64,000 nt of DNA from Hymenobacter monticola (GTDB lineage Bacteria > Bacteroidota > Bacteroidia > Cytophagales > Hymenobacteraceae). The notes under the pieces are model-generated. The model was given only the letters and a program-made list of their open reading frames with translations. It did no database searches and was not told the DNA's origin. The position numbers and the translations under genes are program-made. Location: NCBI RefSeq assembly GCF_022811645.1, contig NZ_CP094534.1, forward strand, positions 2,914,001-2,978,000, given 5' to 3'. Shown here in pieces: positions 53,668 through 63,468 of this stretch (its first letter is position 1; every line of letters starts with the position of its first letter).

Positions 53668-54714
53668 ATGGAGAATTCCGTCATCATTGGCCCCGAGGCG
53701 CTGCCGGCGCTGGCCGAACTGCTGTACCGGCCGGCCGTGAGCCGGGTGTTTGTGCTGGTCGACGCGCACACGGCGCGCGCCTGTCTGCCCCTGCTCGAAC
53801 CGCATTTGCCAGCCAATTATTGCCTCATCGAAATCCCGGCCGGCGAAGAATACAAGTCGCTGGCCAGCTGCGAAGTGGTGTGGAGCCAGCTCACGGCCCA
53901 GCGCGCCGACCGCCACGCCGTGCTCGTGAACCTGGGCGGCGGCGTGGTGACGGATTTGGGCGGCTTTGCGGCGGCGCTCTACAAGCGCGGCATTCGTTTT
54001 GTGCAGGTGCCCACCACGCTGCTGGCCCAAGTGGATGCCAGCGTGGGCGGCAAGACGGGCATCGACTTTCAGGGCTACAAAAACCAACTGGGCGTGTTTC
54101 AGGAGCCGGCGGCGGTGTTCATCAACCCAAAATTTCTCGAAACCCTCGACCCACGCCAGGTGAAATCCGGCTACGCCGAAGTCATCAAGCACTGGCTCAT
54201 TGCCGATGCCGACGCCTTTAACACCAACCGCCGCCTGGGCTGGCTGACCGACAACTGGACCCCCATCATCCGCGAGTCGGTGGCGTTGAAGCAGCGCATC
54301 GTGGCCGAAGACCCCCTGGAGGCCGGGCCGCGCAAGCTGCTCAATTTCGGCCACACCGTGGGCCATGCCATCGAAAGCTACCTGCTGTTGCAGCCCGGCC
54401 GCGAGGCCCTGCACGGCGAGGCCGTGGCCGCCGGCCTGGTGTGCGAAAGCTGGCTTTCGGTGCAGCACGGCCTGCTGAGCGCCGAAGAGCTGGACAAAAT
54501 TGAAACCTTCGTGTTTTCGGTGTTCGACAAGCTTTCCTTCGTAATGATGGAAACCGCTGCCATTGCCGAATTTGCCTTGCAGGACAAGAAAAACGCGGGC
54601 ACCACCATCAATTGCACATTGCTCAAAGGCATCGGGCACGGCGTGTACGACCAGCCTGTGACAGTAGCCGAAATCGCCGAGGCGCTTCGGTATTATCTCC
54701 GCTTGCAATCGTAG
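53668..54714 (+). CDS. aroB: 3-dehydroquinate synthase
   Basis: The 348-residue enzyme converts DAHP to 3-dehydroquinate. The NAD-binding VNLGGGVVTDLGGFAAA near residue 90, PTTLLAQVDASVGGKTGI near 114, and the metal ligands HTVGHAIES and HGEAVAAGL are visible. It lies two genes downstream of the DAHP synthase, with the aroA gene 75 bp after it. A weak -7-like TGACTTTTG precedes the ATG at 53668. Confidence 0.97.
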   Translation: MENSVIIGPEALPALAELLYRPAVSRVFVLVDAHTARACLPLLEPHLPANYCLIEIPAGEEYKSLASCEVVWSQLTAQRADRHAVLVNLGGGVVTDLGGFAAALYKRGIRFVQVPTTLLAQVDASVGGKTGIDFQGYKNQLGVFQEPAAVFINPKFLETLDPRQVKSGYAEVIKHWLIADADAFNTNRRLGWLTDNWTPIIRESVALKQRIVAEDPLEAGPRKLLNFGHTVGHAIESYLLLQPGREALHGEAVAAGLVCESWLSVQHGLLSAEELDKIETFVFSVFDKLSFVMMETAAIAEFALQDKKNAGTTINCTLLKGIGHGVYDQPVTVAEIAEALRYYLRLQS

Positions 54715-54789
54715 CACCTGCCTGCCCAGACGTCTGTCAGCGCATTTAGAACCTTGAAAAGCGCCCGCTAAAGCAGGCGTCCCTCACTC

Positions 54790-56031
54790 ATGCACCTTTC
54801 CTGGCCCGGCGGCCTGCTCAGCGGCACCGCCCAACTCCCGGCTTCCAAAAGCGAAGCCAACCGCGCCCTCATCCTGCGAGCCCTGGCGGGTGGCGGCAAG
54901 GTTGATAACCTGTCCGACGCCAACGACACGCAGCTCATGCAACGCCTGCTGATGGAGGTGCCAAACACTAATGTGCTTGATGCGGAGGATGCCGGCACCG
55001 TTATGCGTTTTCTCACGGCCTATCTGGCCGTTACGGGTTGGAAGGGCCGCCTCACGGGCACTGCGCGGGCGCAGGAACGGCCCATTGCGGTACTAGTGGA
55101 GGCACTGCGCCAGGCCGGGGCGGTCATCAATTATTTGGCGAATGAGGGCTACCCACCCCTGGAATTTGCGGGCTTCGCGGCGGCCGATGCCTCAGAGCCC
55201 ACTGAGCTGTCGGTGCGCGGCGACATCAGCAGCCAGTACATTTCGGCGCTGCTGATGGTGGGGCCGTACCTGCCTGGCGGCCTGCGCCTCACGCTCACCG
55301 GTCCTATTGGCTCGCGGCCTTACATCGAGATGACCCTGGCGCTGATGCGGCAATTCGGCGCGCAGGTCTCGGCTGAGAGCGACGTACTAACGGTGCCGCC
55401 GGGGCAGTACCGGCCCACAGATTATGTGGTGGAGTCGGACTGGTCGGCCGCCAGCTACTGGTATTCATTGGTTGCGTTAGCGTCGGCGGGCTCCGAAATT
55501 ACCTTGCCGGGACTGCGGCGCGAGTCGCTGCAAGGCGACCAGGCCATTGCCGGAATAATGACGCATTTCGGCGTCAAAACGACTTTCCTAAGCGACGGTG
55601 TTCATTTGCAACAACAGCCGCCCGCGCCGCAGCAGGAAATCCCCACTCTTGATTTTACCGACTGCCCTGACTTGGCCCAAACGGTAGCCGTAGTGGCCGC
55701 GGCCCTCACGCGGCCCGTAGAAATGACCGGGCTCGAGAGCCTGCGCATAAAGGAAACCGACCGCATTGCCGCCCTGCAAATGGAGCTTGCCAAATTCGGC
55801 GGTGACCTGCGCGACTTGGGCGAAGGTCGTTTTCGGGCCGAATCGAACGGGTTTTCGGTGTTCGAGCAATCGGTGGCAACCTACCACGACCACCGCATGG
55901 CCATGGCTTTTGCGCCGCTGGCGCTGCTTGGCCCGGTGCACATCCAAAGTCCGGGAGTAGTCCGGAAATCGTATCCGCAGTATTGGAAGGAATTGGCGAA
56001 AATTGGCTTTTCTATTAGCGAAGCTGCCTAA
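54790..56031 (+). CDS. aroA: 3-phosphoshikimate 1-carboxyvinyltransferase (EPSP synthase)
   Basis: The 413-residue enzyme joins shikimate-3-phosphate and phosphoenolpyruvate. Motifs are ASKSEANRALILRALAGG (residues 13-30), AEDAGTVMRFLTAYLA near residue 62, the GDISSQYISALLMVGP segment, and RIKETDRIAALQMEL in the C-terminal half. It is the third shikimate gene in the cluster. Its last 17 bp overlap the end of the convergent binding-protein gene. Confidence 0.97.
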   Translation: MHLSWPGGLLSGTAQLPASKSEANRALILRALAGGGKVDNLSDANDTQLMQRLLMEVPNTNVLDAEDAGTVMRFLTAYLAVTGWKGRLTGTARAQERPIAVLVEALRQAGAVINYLANEGYPPLEFAGFAAADASEPTELSVRGDISSQYISALLMVGPYLPGGLRLTLTGPIGSRPYIEMTLALMRQFGAQVSAESDVLTVPPGQYRPTDYVVESDWSAASYWYSLVALASAGSEITLPGLRRESLQGDQAIAGIMTHFGVKTTFLSDGVHLQQQPPAPQQEIPTLDFTDCPDLAQTVAVVAAALTRPVEMTGLESLRIKETDRIAALQMELAKFGGDLRDLGEGRFRAESNGFSVFEQSVATYHDHRMAMAFAPLALLGPVHIQSPGVVRKSYPQYWKELAKIGFSISEAA

Positions 56032-56821
56032 AATAGGCAGCTGACTTTCGTAGCCGGCTGCCGTACCAGCTAAATAATTCGCCGTCGACAGTTTCAATGG
56101 TTGCGCCGGGGCAAATAGCCTGAAATTCGGCCACGTGCTTTTCACCAAAAGGGTAGGGCTCGGAGGAAAGCAGGATGCGCTTCGGCGCAACGGCAGCCAA
56201 TTGCTCGGCGGTTATTTCCGGGTAGCGGGTTTGGCCCGCGAATGCATTGCGAAAACCCGCACGGCGCAGCATATCATCAATGAAAGTGCCGCTGGCGGCC
56301 ACCATGTACGGTTTGCGCCAAATAAAGTAGGCGGCCGATGCCAGGCCATCAGGTGCCGGGACTTCTAACGCAGCGAAAGACGCTTTAATTTCCGCGGCCA
56401 GCGCAGCGGCTTTTTCCTTGGCGCCCGCAGTGAATCCAACGCGCCGAATCATGTCCAGCGCTTCGGGCAAGTTGCCGATGTCGCTGAGCCAAACCGAATA
56501 ATCAGCGGCTAATTGTTCGATGCCAGCCTGGTAATTTTCTTCCTTATTCCCAATAATTAAATCGGGTTTTAGCGCGGCTATTTTCTCAAAGTCAAAATTC
56601 TTGGTGCCGCCAATTACCGCGGCTTTCGTGCGCGCCTCGGCGGGGTGAATGCAGAATTTGGTAACGCCCACAACTTTCTCACCCAGCCCTAAGTCAAATA
56701 ACAATTCCGTTTGCGAAGGCACCAGCGACACAATGCGCTGCGGCGGAAACGGCACGGCCACGCGCCGGCCCATCTGGTCGGTGACGGTGAGCGGGAGAGA
56801 AGGAATAATGGGTAATTCCAT
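56015..56821 (-). CDS. Helical-backbone metal receptor, BtuF-like
   Basis: The 268-residue protein has the class III substrate-binding fold of BtuF/FhuD type: PFPPQRIVSLVPSQTELLFDL near residue 18, CIHPAEA, GGTKNFDFEKIAALKPDLII and RYPEITAEQLAAVAPKRIL. Such proteins capture vitamin B12 or metal chelates. No signal peptide or lipobox is visible at the ATG at 56821 (MELPIIPSLPLTVTDQ); the upstream frame does not provide one. The protein may therefore be cytoplasmic. Its 3' end overlaps aroA by 17 bp. Confidence 0.85.
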   Translation of the reverse strand: MELPIIPSLPLTVTDQMGRRVAVPFPPQRIVSLVPSQTELLFDLGLGEKVVGVTKFCIHPAEARTKAAVIGGTKNFDFEKIAALKPDLIIGNKEENYQAGIEQLAADYSVWLSDIGNLPEALDMIRRVGFTAGAKEKAAALAAEIKASFAALEVPAPDGLASAAYFIWRKPYMVAASGTFIDDMLRRAGFRNAFAGQTRYPEITAEQLAAVAPKRILLSSEPYPFGEKHVAEFQAICPGATIETVDGELFSWYGSRLRKSAAYFRQLR

Positions 56822-56850
56822 ATTAATAGCAAAGCGACGTATTGAAAATA

Positions 56851-56943
56851 GTTTGTCATCCTGAACGCAGTGAAGGACCTTATCGCGTTGAGGCATCATG
56901 CTCAACCGTGATAAGGTCCTTCACTGCGTTCAGGATGGCAAAC
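56851..56943. repeat. Dispersed inverted repeat variant (IR-7)
   Basis: Perfect or near-perfect 34-bp arms starting GTTTGTCATCCTGAACGCAG enclose an inner hairpin GTTGAG...CTCAAC. It is the CCTGAACGCAGTGAAGGACC variant of the GTCATGC-type family. It lies between the M42 peptidase stop (56956) and the start of the binding-protein gene (56821), both on the minus strand. Confidence 0.9.
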
Positions 56944-56955
56944 GGAGCTTAAAGC

Positions 56956-58026
56956 TTAATTGAAATACCGGAAATCGTGACAGTCCTCGATGCGCAGCAG
57001 CGTCTCGTAAATCAGGCGCGTTACGCTTTCTACGTCGTCTTTGTGCACGGTTTCTACGGTGGTGTGCATGTATTTAAGCGGCAGCGAAATTAAAGCCGAG
57101 GCCACGCCGGAGCCCGAGTAAGCAAAGGCATCCGTGTCGGTGCCGGTGGCGCGGGTGGCGGCGGCGCGCTGGAAGGGAATTTCGGTTTGCTTGGCGGTTT
57201 CGATGATGAGGTCGCGCAGGTTGTTCTGCACGGCCGGGCCGTAGGTTATTACCGGGCCTTTGCCGCAGGAAATATCGCCAGCTGTCTTCTTCTCGTACAT
57301 CGGCGACTGGCTGTCGTGCGTCACGTCGGTAATGATGGCCACGTCGGGATTGATGCGGTGGGCCACCATTTCGGCGCCGCGCAGCCCAATTTCCTCCTGC
57401 ACTGCATTCACGATGTAGAGGCCGAAGGGCAGGGTTTTATTGTTTTCCTTCAGCATGCGGGCCACCTCGGCAATCATGAAGCCGCCCACCCGGTTGTCGA
57501 GCGCGCGACCTACGTAGAACTTGTCGTTCAGTACGGTGAATTCGTCCTCGAACGTCACCACTGAGCCCACGTGGATGCCCATTTCCTCCACTTCTTCCTT
57601 GGAGGTTGCGCCGCAATCAAGAAACACGGTTTCAATGGTCGGCGCCTTGTCCTGCTCCACCTTGCGCACGTGGATGGCGGGCCAGCCGAAAATACCTTTC
57701 ACAATGCCCTTTTCGCCGAAAATATTCACGCGCTTGCTCGGCGCCACCAGCGGGTCGGAGCCGCCGTTGCGGCGCAGGTAGAGGTAGCCTTCCTTCGTGA
57801 TATAATTCACGAAATAGGAAATCTCGTCGGCGTGAGCTTCGATGACGACTTTGTATTTCGCCTCGGGGTTAATGACGCCCACCACCGTGCCGTAGGTATC
57901 CACGAAATACTCGTCGATGTAGGGCTTGATGTATTCGAGCCACAGTTTCTGGCCTTCTTTTTCGAAGCCGGTGGGAGAGGGGTTGTTGAGGTAGGTCTGA
58001 AGAAATTCGAAAGACTCGGGACGCAT
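56956..58026 (-). CDS. M42 family metallopeptidase
   Basis: The 356-residue protein has the M42 (glutamyl/deblocking aminopeptidase) metal ligands and active residues: His-Asp in VIEAHADEIS near residue 63, Asp in RALDNRVGG, Glu-Glu in VQEEIGLRGAE, Asp in TDVTHD and His near the end in YMHTTVETVHKDD. M42 enzymes are large cytosolic cages that degrade peptides. The ATG at 58026 (MRPESFEFLQTYLNN) is chosen; the longer frame reads into the dispersed repeat. Confidence 0.93.
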   Translation of the reverse strand: MRPESFEFLQTYLNNPSPTGFEKEGQKLWLEYIKPYIDEYFVDTYGTVVGVINPEAKYKVVIEAHADEISYFVNYITKEGYLYLRRNGGSDPLVAPSKRVNIFGEKGIVKGIFGWPAIHVRKVEQDKAPTIETVFLDCGATSKEEVEEMGIHVGSVVTFEDEFTVLNDKFYVGRALDNRVGGFMIAEVARMLKENNKTLPFGLYIVNAVQEEIGLRGAEMVAHRINPDVAIITDVTHDSQSPMYEKKTAGDISCGKGPVITYGPAVQNNLRDLIIETAKQTEIPFQRAAATRATGTDTDAFAYSGSGVASALISLPLKYMHTTVETVHKDDVESVTRLIYETLLRIEDCHDFRYFN

Positions 58027-58031
58027 AATAA

Positions 58032-58134
58032 CTGTCATTCTGAGCGCAGCGAAGAATCTTATCACGTCAGCGCCGCTAGGTAGAAAAAGGAACGAAGGCA
58101 GCCGTGATAAGATGCTTCCTTCGTCAGCATGACA
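58032..58134. repeat. Dispersed inverted repeat, imperfect (IR-8)
   Basis: Left arm CTGTCATTCTGAGCGCAGCG...ATCTTATCACG and right arm CGTGATAAGATGCTTCCTTC...CATGACA are imperfect complements. The element lies between the M42 start and the carboxylase stop (58141). Confidence 0.8.
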
Positions 58135-58140
58135 AAAAGT

Positions 58141-59709
58141 TTACAGCGGAATGTTGCCGTGCTTCTTACGCGGCATGGTGTCCACTTTGTTTTCCAGCAT
58201 CTTAAAGGCACGAATCAGTTTCTGGCGCGTCTGTGAGGGCAGAATCACCTCGTCCACGAAGCCGCGGTGGGCGGCGCGGTAGGGCGTGGCAAACTTCTCT
58301 TGGTACTCGTCCACCTTTTCCTGCAGCTTGGCTTCAGGGTTCTCGGCCTGAGCTATTTCGCGCTTGAAGATGATTTCAGCCGCGCCTTTAGCGCCCATCA
58401 CCGCAATTTCGGCGGTGGGCCAGGCGTAATTCATGTCGGCCCCGATGTGCTTGGAGTTCATCACGTCATACGCGCCGCCATAGGCTTTGCGGGTGATGAC
58501 GGTGATGCGCGGCACGGTGGCTTCGCAGAAGGCATAGAGCAGCTTGGCGCCGTTGGTGATGATGCCGCGCCACTCCTGGTCGGTGCCGGGCAGGAAGCCG
58601 GGGACGTCTTCGAGCACCAGTAGCGGAATGTTGAACGAGTCGCAGAAACGCACAAAGCGCGCGGCTTTGGTGCTGGCGTTGATGTCGAGCACGCCGGCCA
58701 GCACCGCCGGCTGGTTGCCCACAATTCCGATACTGCGGCCTGCCAGACGGGCAAAGCCGACCACAATGTTCTCGGCAAAATTCTGGTGCACTTCCAGGAA
58801 AGAACCCTCGTCGATGATGCCCTCAATCACCTCGCGCATGTCGTAGGGCTGGTTGGCATTTTCGGGAATCAGCTTGTCGAGCACCGGGCGGCTTTCATCG
58901 CCGGCGGCCTCGTAAGGCTGGTTGGGAGCGGTTTCCTCGCAGTTCTGCGGCATGTAGCTCAGCAGTTGCTTGATGTGGTTGATGCACACCACTTCATTGG
59001 CACAGCTAAAGTGCGTGACGCCGCTCTTGGCCGAGTGCGTGCTGGCGCCGCCCAGCTCTTCACTGGTCACATTTTCGTGGGTCACCGTCTTCACCACGTT
59101 GGGGCCGGTCACGAACATATAGCTCGTGTGCTCCACCATCAGAATAAAGTCGGTGATGGCCGGCGAGTACACCGCGCCGCCCGCACACGGCCCCATAATG
59201 GCCGACAGCTGCGGCACCACGCCCGAAGCCAGCGTATTCTTATAAAAGATGTCGGCGTAGCCGCCCAGGCTTACCACGCCTTCCTGAATGCGGGCCCCGC
59301 CCGAGTCATTCAGCCCAATGACGGGAGCACCGTTCTTCATGGCGAGGTCCATGATTTTAACGATTTTCTCGGCGTGAGTTTCGCTCAGCGAGCCGCCAAA
59401 AACCGTGAAATCCTGCGAGAAAACGTACACGAGGCGGCCGTTCACGGTGCCGTAGCCCGTCACCACGCCGTCGCCGAGGTAATGCTCCTTATCCAGGCCG
59501 AAGTCCTTGGAGCGGTGCATCACAAACTTGCCGATTTCTTCAAACGAGCCTTCGTCGAGCAGTAAATCAATTCGCTCGCGGGCGGTGAGCTTGCCCTTTT
59601 TGTGCTGGGCGTCGATGCGGGCCTGGCCGCCGCCCAACAGGGCTTCTTCGTTTTTGCGGGCCAGCAATTCGGTTTTGGAGAGGTGTGCGTGGGCGTGCGG
59701 GTCGGGCAT
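58141..59709 (-). CDS. Acyl-CoA carboxylase beta subunit (carboxyltransferase)
   Basis: The 522-residue protein is the carboxyltransferase subunit of propionyl-CoA/acetyl-CoA carboxylase type enzymes. Motifs are [51 protein letters not shown], and the C-terminal [21 protein letters not shown]. The partner biotin carboxylase and biotin carrier are not in the window. It transfers CO2 from biotin to an acyl-CoA. A good minus-strand promoter box precedes it. Confidence 0.95.
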   Translation of the reverse strand: MPDPHAHAHLSKTELLARKNEEALLGGGQARIDAQHKKGKLTARERIDLLLDEGSFEEIGKFVMHRSKDFGLDKEHYLGDGVVTGYGTVNGRLVYVFSQDFTVFGGSLSETHAEKIVKIMDLAMKNGAPVIGLNDSGGARIQEGVVSLGGYADIFYKNTLASGVVPQLSAIMGPCAGGAVYSPAITDFILMVEHTSYMFVTGPNVVKTVTHENVTSEELGGASTHSAKSGVTHFSCANEVVCINHIKQLLSYMPQNCEETAPNQPYEAAGDESRPVLDKLIPENANQPYDMREVIEGIIDEGSFLEVHQNFAENIVVGFARLAGRSIGIVGNQPAVLAGVLDINASTKAARFVRFCDSFNIPLLVLEDVPGFLPGTDQEWRGIITNGAKLLYAFCEATVPRITVITRKAYGGAYDVMNSKHIGADMNYAWPTAEIAVMGAKGAAEIIFKREIAQAENPEAKLQEKVDEYQEKFATPYRAAHRGFVDEVILPSQTRQKLIRAFKMLENKVDTMPRKKHGNIPL

Positions 59710-59756
59710 AAGTCAGGTATGGCGCGCGGGTGGGAAGCAGCGCAAAAGTGAAAGGC

Positions 59757-59764
59757 CAAAGGTA
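59757..59764 (-). promoter_or_regulatory. -7 promoter box of the carboxylase beta gene
   Basis: The minus-strand TACCTTTG is an exact -7 match, 47 nt before the start at 59709. Confidence 0.5.
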
Positions 59765-59825
59765 GGCTACGGGCCGATTATGAGCCACCGGAATGATGGC
59801 ATCTGGTTCGGCTCGTACCTAAAAA

Positions 59826-59861
59826 CAAAAAAGCCGGTCCCATTGCTGGAACCGGCTTTTT
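59826..59861 (-). terminator. Terminator after clpC
   Basis: Stem AAAAAAGCCGGT pairs with ACCGGCTTTTT around a 12-nt loop and lies 33 bp past the clpC stop on the minus strand. Confidence 0.75.
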
Positions 59862-59894
59862 CAACTGGCACAACTCGAATTGTGAGCTATAATC

Positions 59895-62507
59895 TTACTT
59901 CTTCGCGTCAGCATCGTCGGCTTCCGGCTTGTCGGCCGGGCGCTCGTCGCTGGCAAGGTTTTGCGCCTCACCGCTCTTGCTTACGCTGAAAATCAGCTCG
60001 TCTTTGCCGTCCTCGTAGTCGGCAGTAATCACGTCGCCGTGCACCACCTGAGCTTTGAGGATTTCCTCGGCAATCGGGTCTTCGATGTACTTCTGGATGG
60101 CGCGGTTCAGCGGCCGGGCACCGTACTTGGGGTCGTAGCCTTTGTCGGCCACGAAGTCCTTGGCCTTCTCCGTCAGCTCGACACGGTAGCCCAGGGCCTG
60201 CACCCGCGAGAGGAGCTTGCTGAGGCTGATGTCAATGATGCGGTGGATGTCGGCTTTCTCCAGCGAGTTGAAGACGATGACGTCATCCAAGCGGTTCAGG
60301 AACTCGGGCGAGAAGGTCTTCTTCAGGGCGTTGGTGATGGTGCCCTTCGTAATCTCGTCCATGTTTTCCTGACGGGCCTTGGTGCCGAAGCCGATGCCAG
60401 CGCCGAAGTCCTGCAGGTCACGCGCCCCGATGTTCGAGGTCATGATGATGATGGTGTTGCGGAAGTCCACCTTACGGCCGAGGCCGTCGGTCAGGATGCC
60501 GTCGTCCAGCACCTGCAGGAGCAGGTTATACACGTCCGGGTGCGCCTTCTCAATCTCGTCAAGCAGGATTACTGAGTACGGCTTGCGGCGGATTTTCTCC
60601 GTCAGCTGGCCTCCTTCTTCGTAGCCCACGTAGCCGGGAGGCGCGCCCACCAGGCGCGACACGCTGAATTTTTCCATGTACTCCGACATATCGACGCGCA
60701 CCAGCGCATCTTCTTTGTCGAAGAGGTAAGTGGCCAGCACCTTGGCCAGCTCCGTCTTACCCACGCCCGTCGGGCCGAGGAATACGAACGAGCCAATGGG
60801 CTTCTTGGGGTCTTTCAGGCCCACACGGGTGCGCTGAATGGCTTTCACCAGTTGCTTGATGGCTTTGTCCTGGCCAATTACTTTGCCTTGCAGCTCCTCG
60901 TTCATGTTGAGGAGTTTCTGGCTTTCGTTCTGGGCCACGCGCGAAACGGGGATGCCGGTCATCATGGCGATTACCTCGGCCACGTTTTCCTCTTTCACCG
61001 TGTAGCGCTTCTTCTTGGTCTCCTCCTCCCAGTTTTTCTTGGCAGTTTCGAGCTGGTCGAGCAGCTTCTTCTCGGTGTCGCGAAGCTTGGCGGCTTCCTC
61101 GTATTTCTGCGATTTCACCACGCGGTTTTTTTCACCCTTGATGTTCTCGATCTGCTCTTCGAGCGTGAGAATGTCCTCGGGCACCACGATGTTGTTGATG
61201 TGCACGCGGGCACCGGCTTCATCGAGAATGTCAATAGCCTTGTCCGGCAGGAAACGGTCGGACATGTAACGGTCCGACAGCATCACGCACTGCTCAATGG
61301 CCTTGTCGGTGTACACCACGTGGTGGTGGTCCTGATACTTGTCCTTGATGTTGTGCAGGATTTCGATGGTCTCCTCGGGCGTGGTGGGGTCCACCATCAC
61401 CATCTGGAAACGACGTGCCAAAGCGCCGTCTTTCTCAATGTACTGACGGTACTCATCCAGCGTAGTGGCGCCGATGCATTGAATCTCGCCGCGGGCCAGA
61501 GCCGGCTTGAACATGTTCGAAGCATCGAGCGAGCCCGAAGCACCGCCGGCGCCCACGATGGTGTGCAACTCGTCGATGAACAGAATCACGTCGGGCGACT
61601 TTTCCAGCTCGTTCATCACGGCCTTCATGCGCTCCTCAAACTGGCCGCGGTATTTGGTACCAGCCACCAGCGAAGCCAGGTCCAGCGTCACCACGCGCTT
61701 GTTGAACAGCACGCGGCTCACCTTCTTCTGAATGATGCGCAGGGCAAGGCCTTCGGCGATGGCGGTTTTACCCACGCCGGGCTCGCCGATGAGGATGGGG
61801 TTGTTTTTCTTGCGGCGGCTCAGGATTTGGGCCACGCGCTCAATCTCTTTTTCACGGCCCACGATGGGATCGAGCTTGTCTTCCTCAGCGAGCTTGGTAA
61901 GGTCGCGGCCGAAGTTGTCGAGCACCGGGGTGCGCGACTTTTCGCCGGGCTTCTTGGCCGCGCCCGCTCCGGCGCCGCCACGGCCGCCACCGGGGCCCGA
62001 GGCGCCAAAGAGGCGGTCGTTGTCGTCGTCGTCCGTGTCGGGCGTGCGGTTTTGCGGGGCTGCGCCGGCATTACCGTGGTAATCCAGCGAGTCGCGCACA
62101 GTTTCGTAGTTCACGTTAAACTTGGAAAGAATTTGGGAAGATATGTTGTCCTCGTCCCGGAGGATGGACAACAGCAGGTGCTCGGTGCCAATGATTTCCG
62201 ACTTGAAAATCTTGGCTTCGAGGTAGGTGATTTTGAGGACTTTCTCGGTTTGCTTGGTGAGCGGAATCGAGCCGGTGATGCTGGTGCCTTGGGTGGCCGT
62301 GTTGCGGGTGGCCTGCTCCAGCGAAAACTTGAGCTCGTCGATGCTCACGCCTAGCTTACGCAAGAGGCCGAGGGCGGTTCCTTCGGCTTCGCGAATCATG
62401 CCGAGCAGCAGGTGTTCGGTGCCGATGTAGTCGTGTCCGAGACGGATGGCCTCTTCCCGACTCAGAGAAATAACCTCTTTGACGCGGTTTGAGAATTTAG
62501 CTTCCAT
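59895..62507 (-). CDS. clpC: ATP-dependent Clp protease ATPase subunit ClpC
   Basis: The 870-residue Hsp100 protein has two N-domain repeats (residues 1-145; [20 protein letters not shown] and [16 protein letters not shown]), a linker, and two AAA+ domains with Walker A motifs GEPGVGKT and GPTGVGKT. Between them lies a UVR-like coiled coil ([17 protein letters not shown]). The Walker B motifs [10 protein letters not shown] and [10 protein letters not shown] are intact. It unfolds proteins for ClpP. The region with [11 protein letters not shown] (residues 175-190) is a linker insertion. The acidic C-terminus ([16 protein letters not shown]) is typical of the phylum. Confidence 0.97.
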   Translation of the reverse strand: MEAKFSNRVKEVISLSREEAIRLGHDYIGTEHLLLGMIREAEGTALGLLRKLGVSIDELKFSLEQATRNTATQGTSITGSIPLTKQTEKVLKITYLEAKIFKSEIIGTEHLLLSILRDEDNISSQILSKFNVNYETVRDSLDYHGNAGAAPQNRTPDTDDDDNDRLFGASGPGGGRGGAGAGAAKKPGEKSRTPVLDNFGRDLTKLAEEDKLDPIVGREKEIERVAQILSRRKKNNPILIGEPGVGKTAIAEGLALRIIQKKVSRVLFNKRVVTLDLASLVAGTKYRGQFEERMKAVMNELEKSPDVILFIDELHTIVGAGGASGSLDASNMFKPALARGEIQCIGATTLDEYRQYIEKDGALARRFQMVMVDPTTPEETIEILHNIKDKYQDHHHVVYTDKAIEQCVMLSDRYMSDRFLPDKAIDILDEAGARVHINNIVVPEDILTLEEQIENIKGEKNRVVKSQKYEEAAKLRDTEKKLLDQLETAKKNWEEETKKKRYTVKEENVAEVIAMMTGIPVSRVAQNESQKLLNMNEELQGKVIGQDKAIKQLVKAIQRTRVGLKDPKKPIGSFVFLGPTGVGKTELAKVLATYLFDKEDALVRVDMSEYMEKFSVSRLVGAPPGYVGYEEGGQLTEKIRRKPYSVILLDEIEKAHPDVYNLLLQVLDDGILTDGLGRKVDFRNTIIIMTSNIGARDLQDFGAGIGFGTKARQENMDEITKGTITNALKKTFSPEFLNRLDDVIVFNSLEKADIHRIIDISLSKLLSRVQALGYRVELTEKAKDFVADKGYDPKYGARPLNRAIQKYIEDPIAEEILKAQVVHGDVITADYEDGKDELIFSVSKSGEAQNLASDERPADKPEADDADAKK

Positions 62508-62690
62508 GCCAATAAACGTAGTGAAAAATCAGATAAGCCCCGCGTCGGGCATGTAAACACGAATGACGGGTTGGGCCGATGTAGCTTGAAAACAAGCTGG
62601 TTCGGGCGAAGGTTCGGGCCGGGCAAGGCCCGCAAGCAGTTAATTCTTAACGTCGGCAGAAATTGGCAGGTTACGGTGATGAGTACCGAA

Positions 62691-63365
62691 TTACTGCAAA
62701 AAGGAGCCGGCCGCCGGGCCCTGCGAAAACAGCAGGTCCAGCACGCTCAAGCCCGGCTCAAAACCTGGGCCAAACACCTGCGGATAGGGCCGCACCCGGA
62801 CCAGGGCTGCCGGAGTGTCAGGTTCGGGCGGTTTTGCGCCGGTTTTGGGTGTCAGCCAGTCGCGCTGGTCGGCCACGACGGACGGGGTAGAAGCAGGACC
62901 CGGGAAAGCGGGGGAAGGTTGCGCGGAATAGTGCGCGTGGTACTCGGAGGTAAGATGCACCGGCAGGGTGAGCCGGAAGCATTTCAGTAACAAACGCAAA
63001 AACTGCTGATTTAGGTCAAAAAGCAGGGCGGGCTTACCTACGTAAATATCGTGCAGGTAGTCGGCGTAGTACTCAAAATAAGGGCTATTGCCATAAGCCG
63101 TCTGCAGCGTGCGCCAGTGACGGTGAATCCAATTCTGCCGGTAGTCGATTTCGATTTTCGCAATGCTGACCTTTTCGGCCCGGTTGCCGTCAATGACCGG
63201 CACGGTGAGGGGCTGCACGCCCTGAGCCGTTTTGATGAGGCAACGGTTGCGGTAAGTCTGCTTGCGGTAGTGCTCATGCGCTTCGAGCAGCAAGCCGTCG
63301 GCGTGCGCGAGCGTGGCGAAGAAGGCGGCGGGCGGGTGGTAGTGGAGCTCGGAAAGAATAATCAT
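62691..63365 (-). CDS. WbqC-like family protein
   Basis: The 224-residue protein has the WbqC pattern: ELHYHPPAAFFATLAHADGL near the start, then HYRKQTYRNRCLIKTAQGVQ and LTVPVI, DYRQNWIHRHWRTLQTAYGN and YYADYLHDIY. The family is found in O-antigen and glycan loci and is probably a transferase, but its reaction is not established. The C-terminal third is Pro-rich and probably variable. It lies 100 bp from the end of the efflux gene. Confidence 0.85.
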   Translation of the reverse strand: MIILSELHYHPPAAFFATLAHADGLLLEAHEHYRKQTYRNRCLIKTAQGVQPLTVPVIDGNRAEKVSIAKIEIDYRQNWIHRHWRTLQTAYGNSPYFEYYADYLHDIYVGKPALLFDLNQQFLRLLLKCFRLTLPVHLTSEYHAHYSAQPSPAFPGPASTPSVVADQRDWLTPKTGAKPPEPDTPAALVRVRPYPQVFGPGFEPGLSVLDLLFSQGPAAGSFLQ

Positions 63366-63373
63366 GGGATGGC

Positions 63374-63468
63374 GTAGAGACGCATATTTGCGTCTCGTCG
63401 TTGAACCGGGCGGGCAAAAATCGTTCGCTGATTCCGTTCAACGACGAGACGCAAATATGCGTCTCTAC
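63374..63468. repeat. 33-bp perfect inverted repeat supplying a stop codon
   Basis: Arms 63374-63406 and 63436-63468 are exact complements (GTAGAGACGCATATTTGCGT...). Each arm itself contains the palindrome GAGACGCA/TGCGTCTC. The TAG stop of the efflux adaptor (63465-63467) lies inside the right arm, and the WbqC start is 9 bp from the left arm. Confidence 0.92.

Noticed and set aside
12747..58134. Dispersed inverted repeats as insertion sequences
   Set aside because: No transposase gene or target-site duplication could be seen with any copy; the elements are only 40-230 bp long.
60852..62354. Long plus-strand open frame opposite clpC
   Set aside because: It is a shadow of the conserved ClpC ATPase and has no motif of its own.
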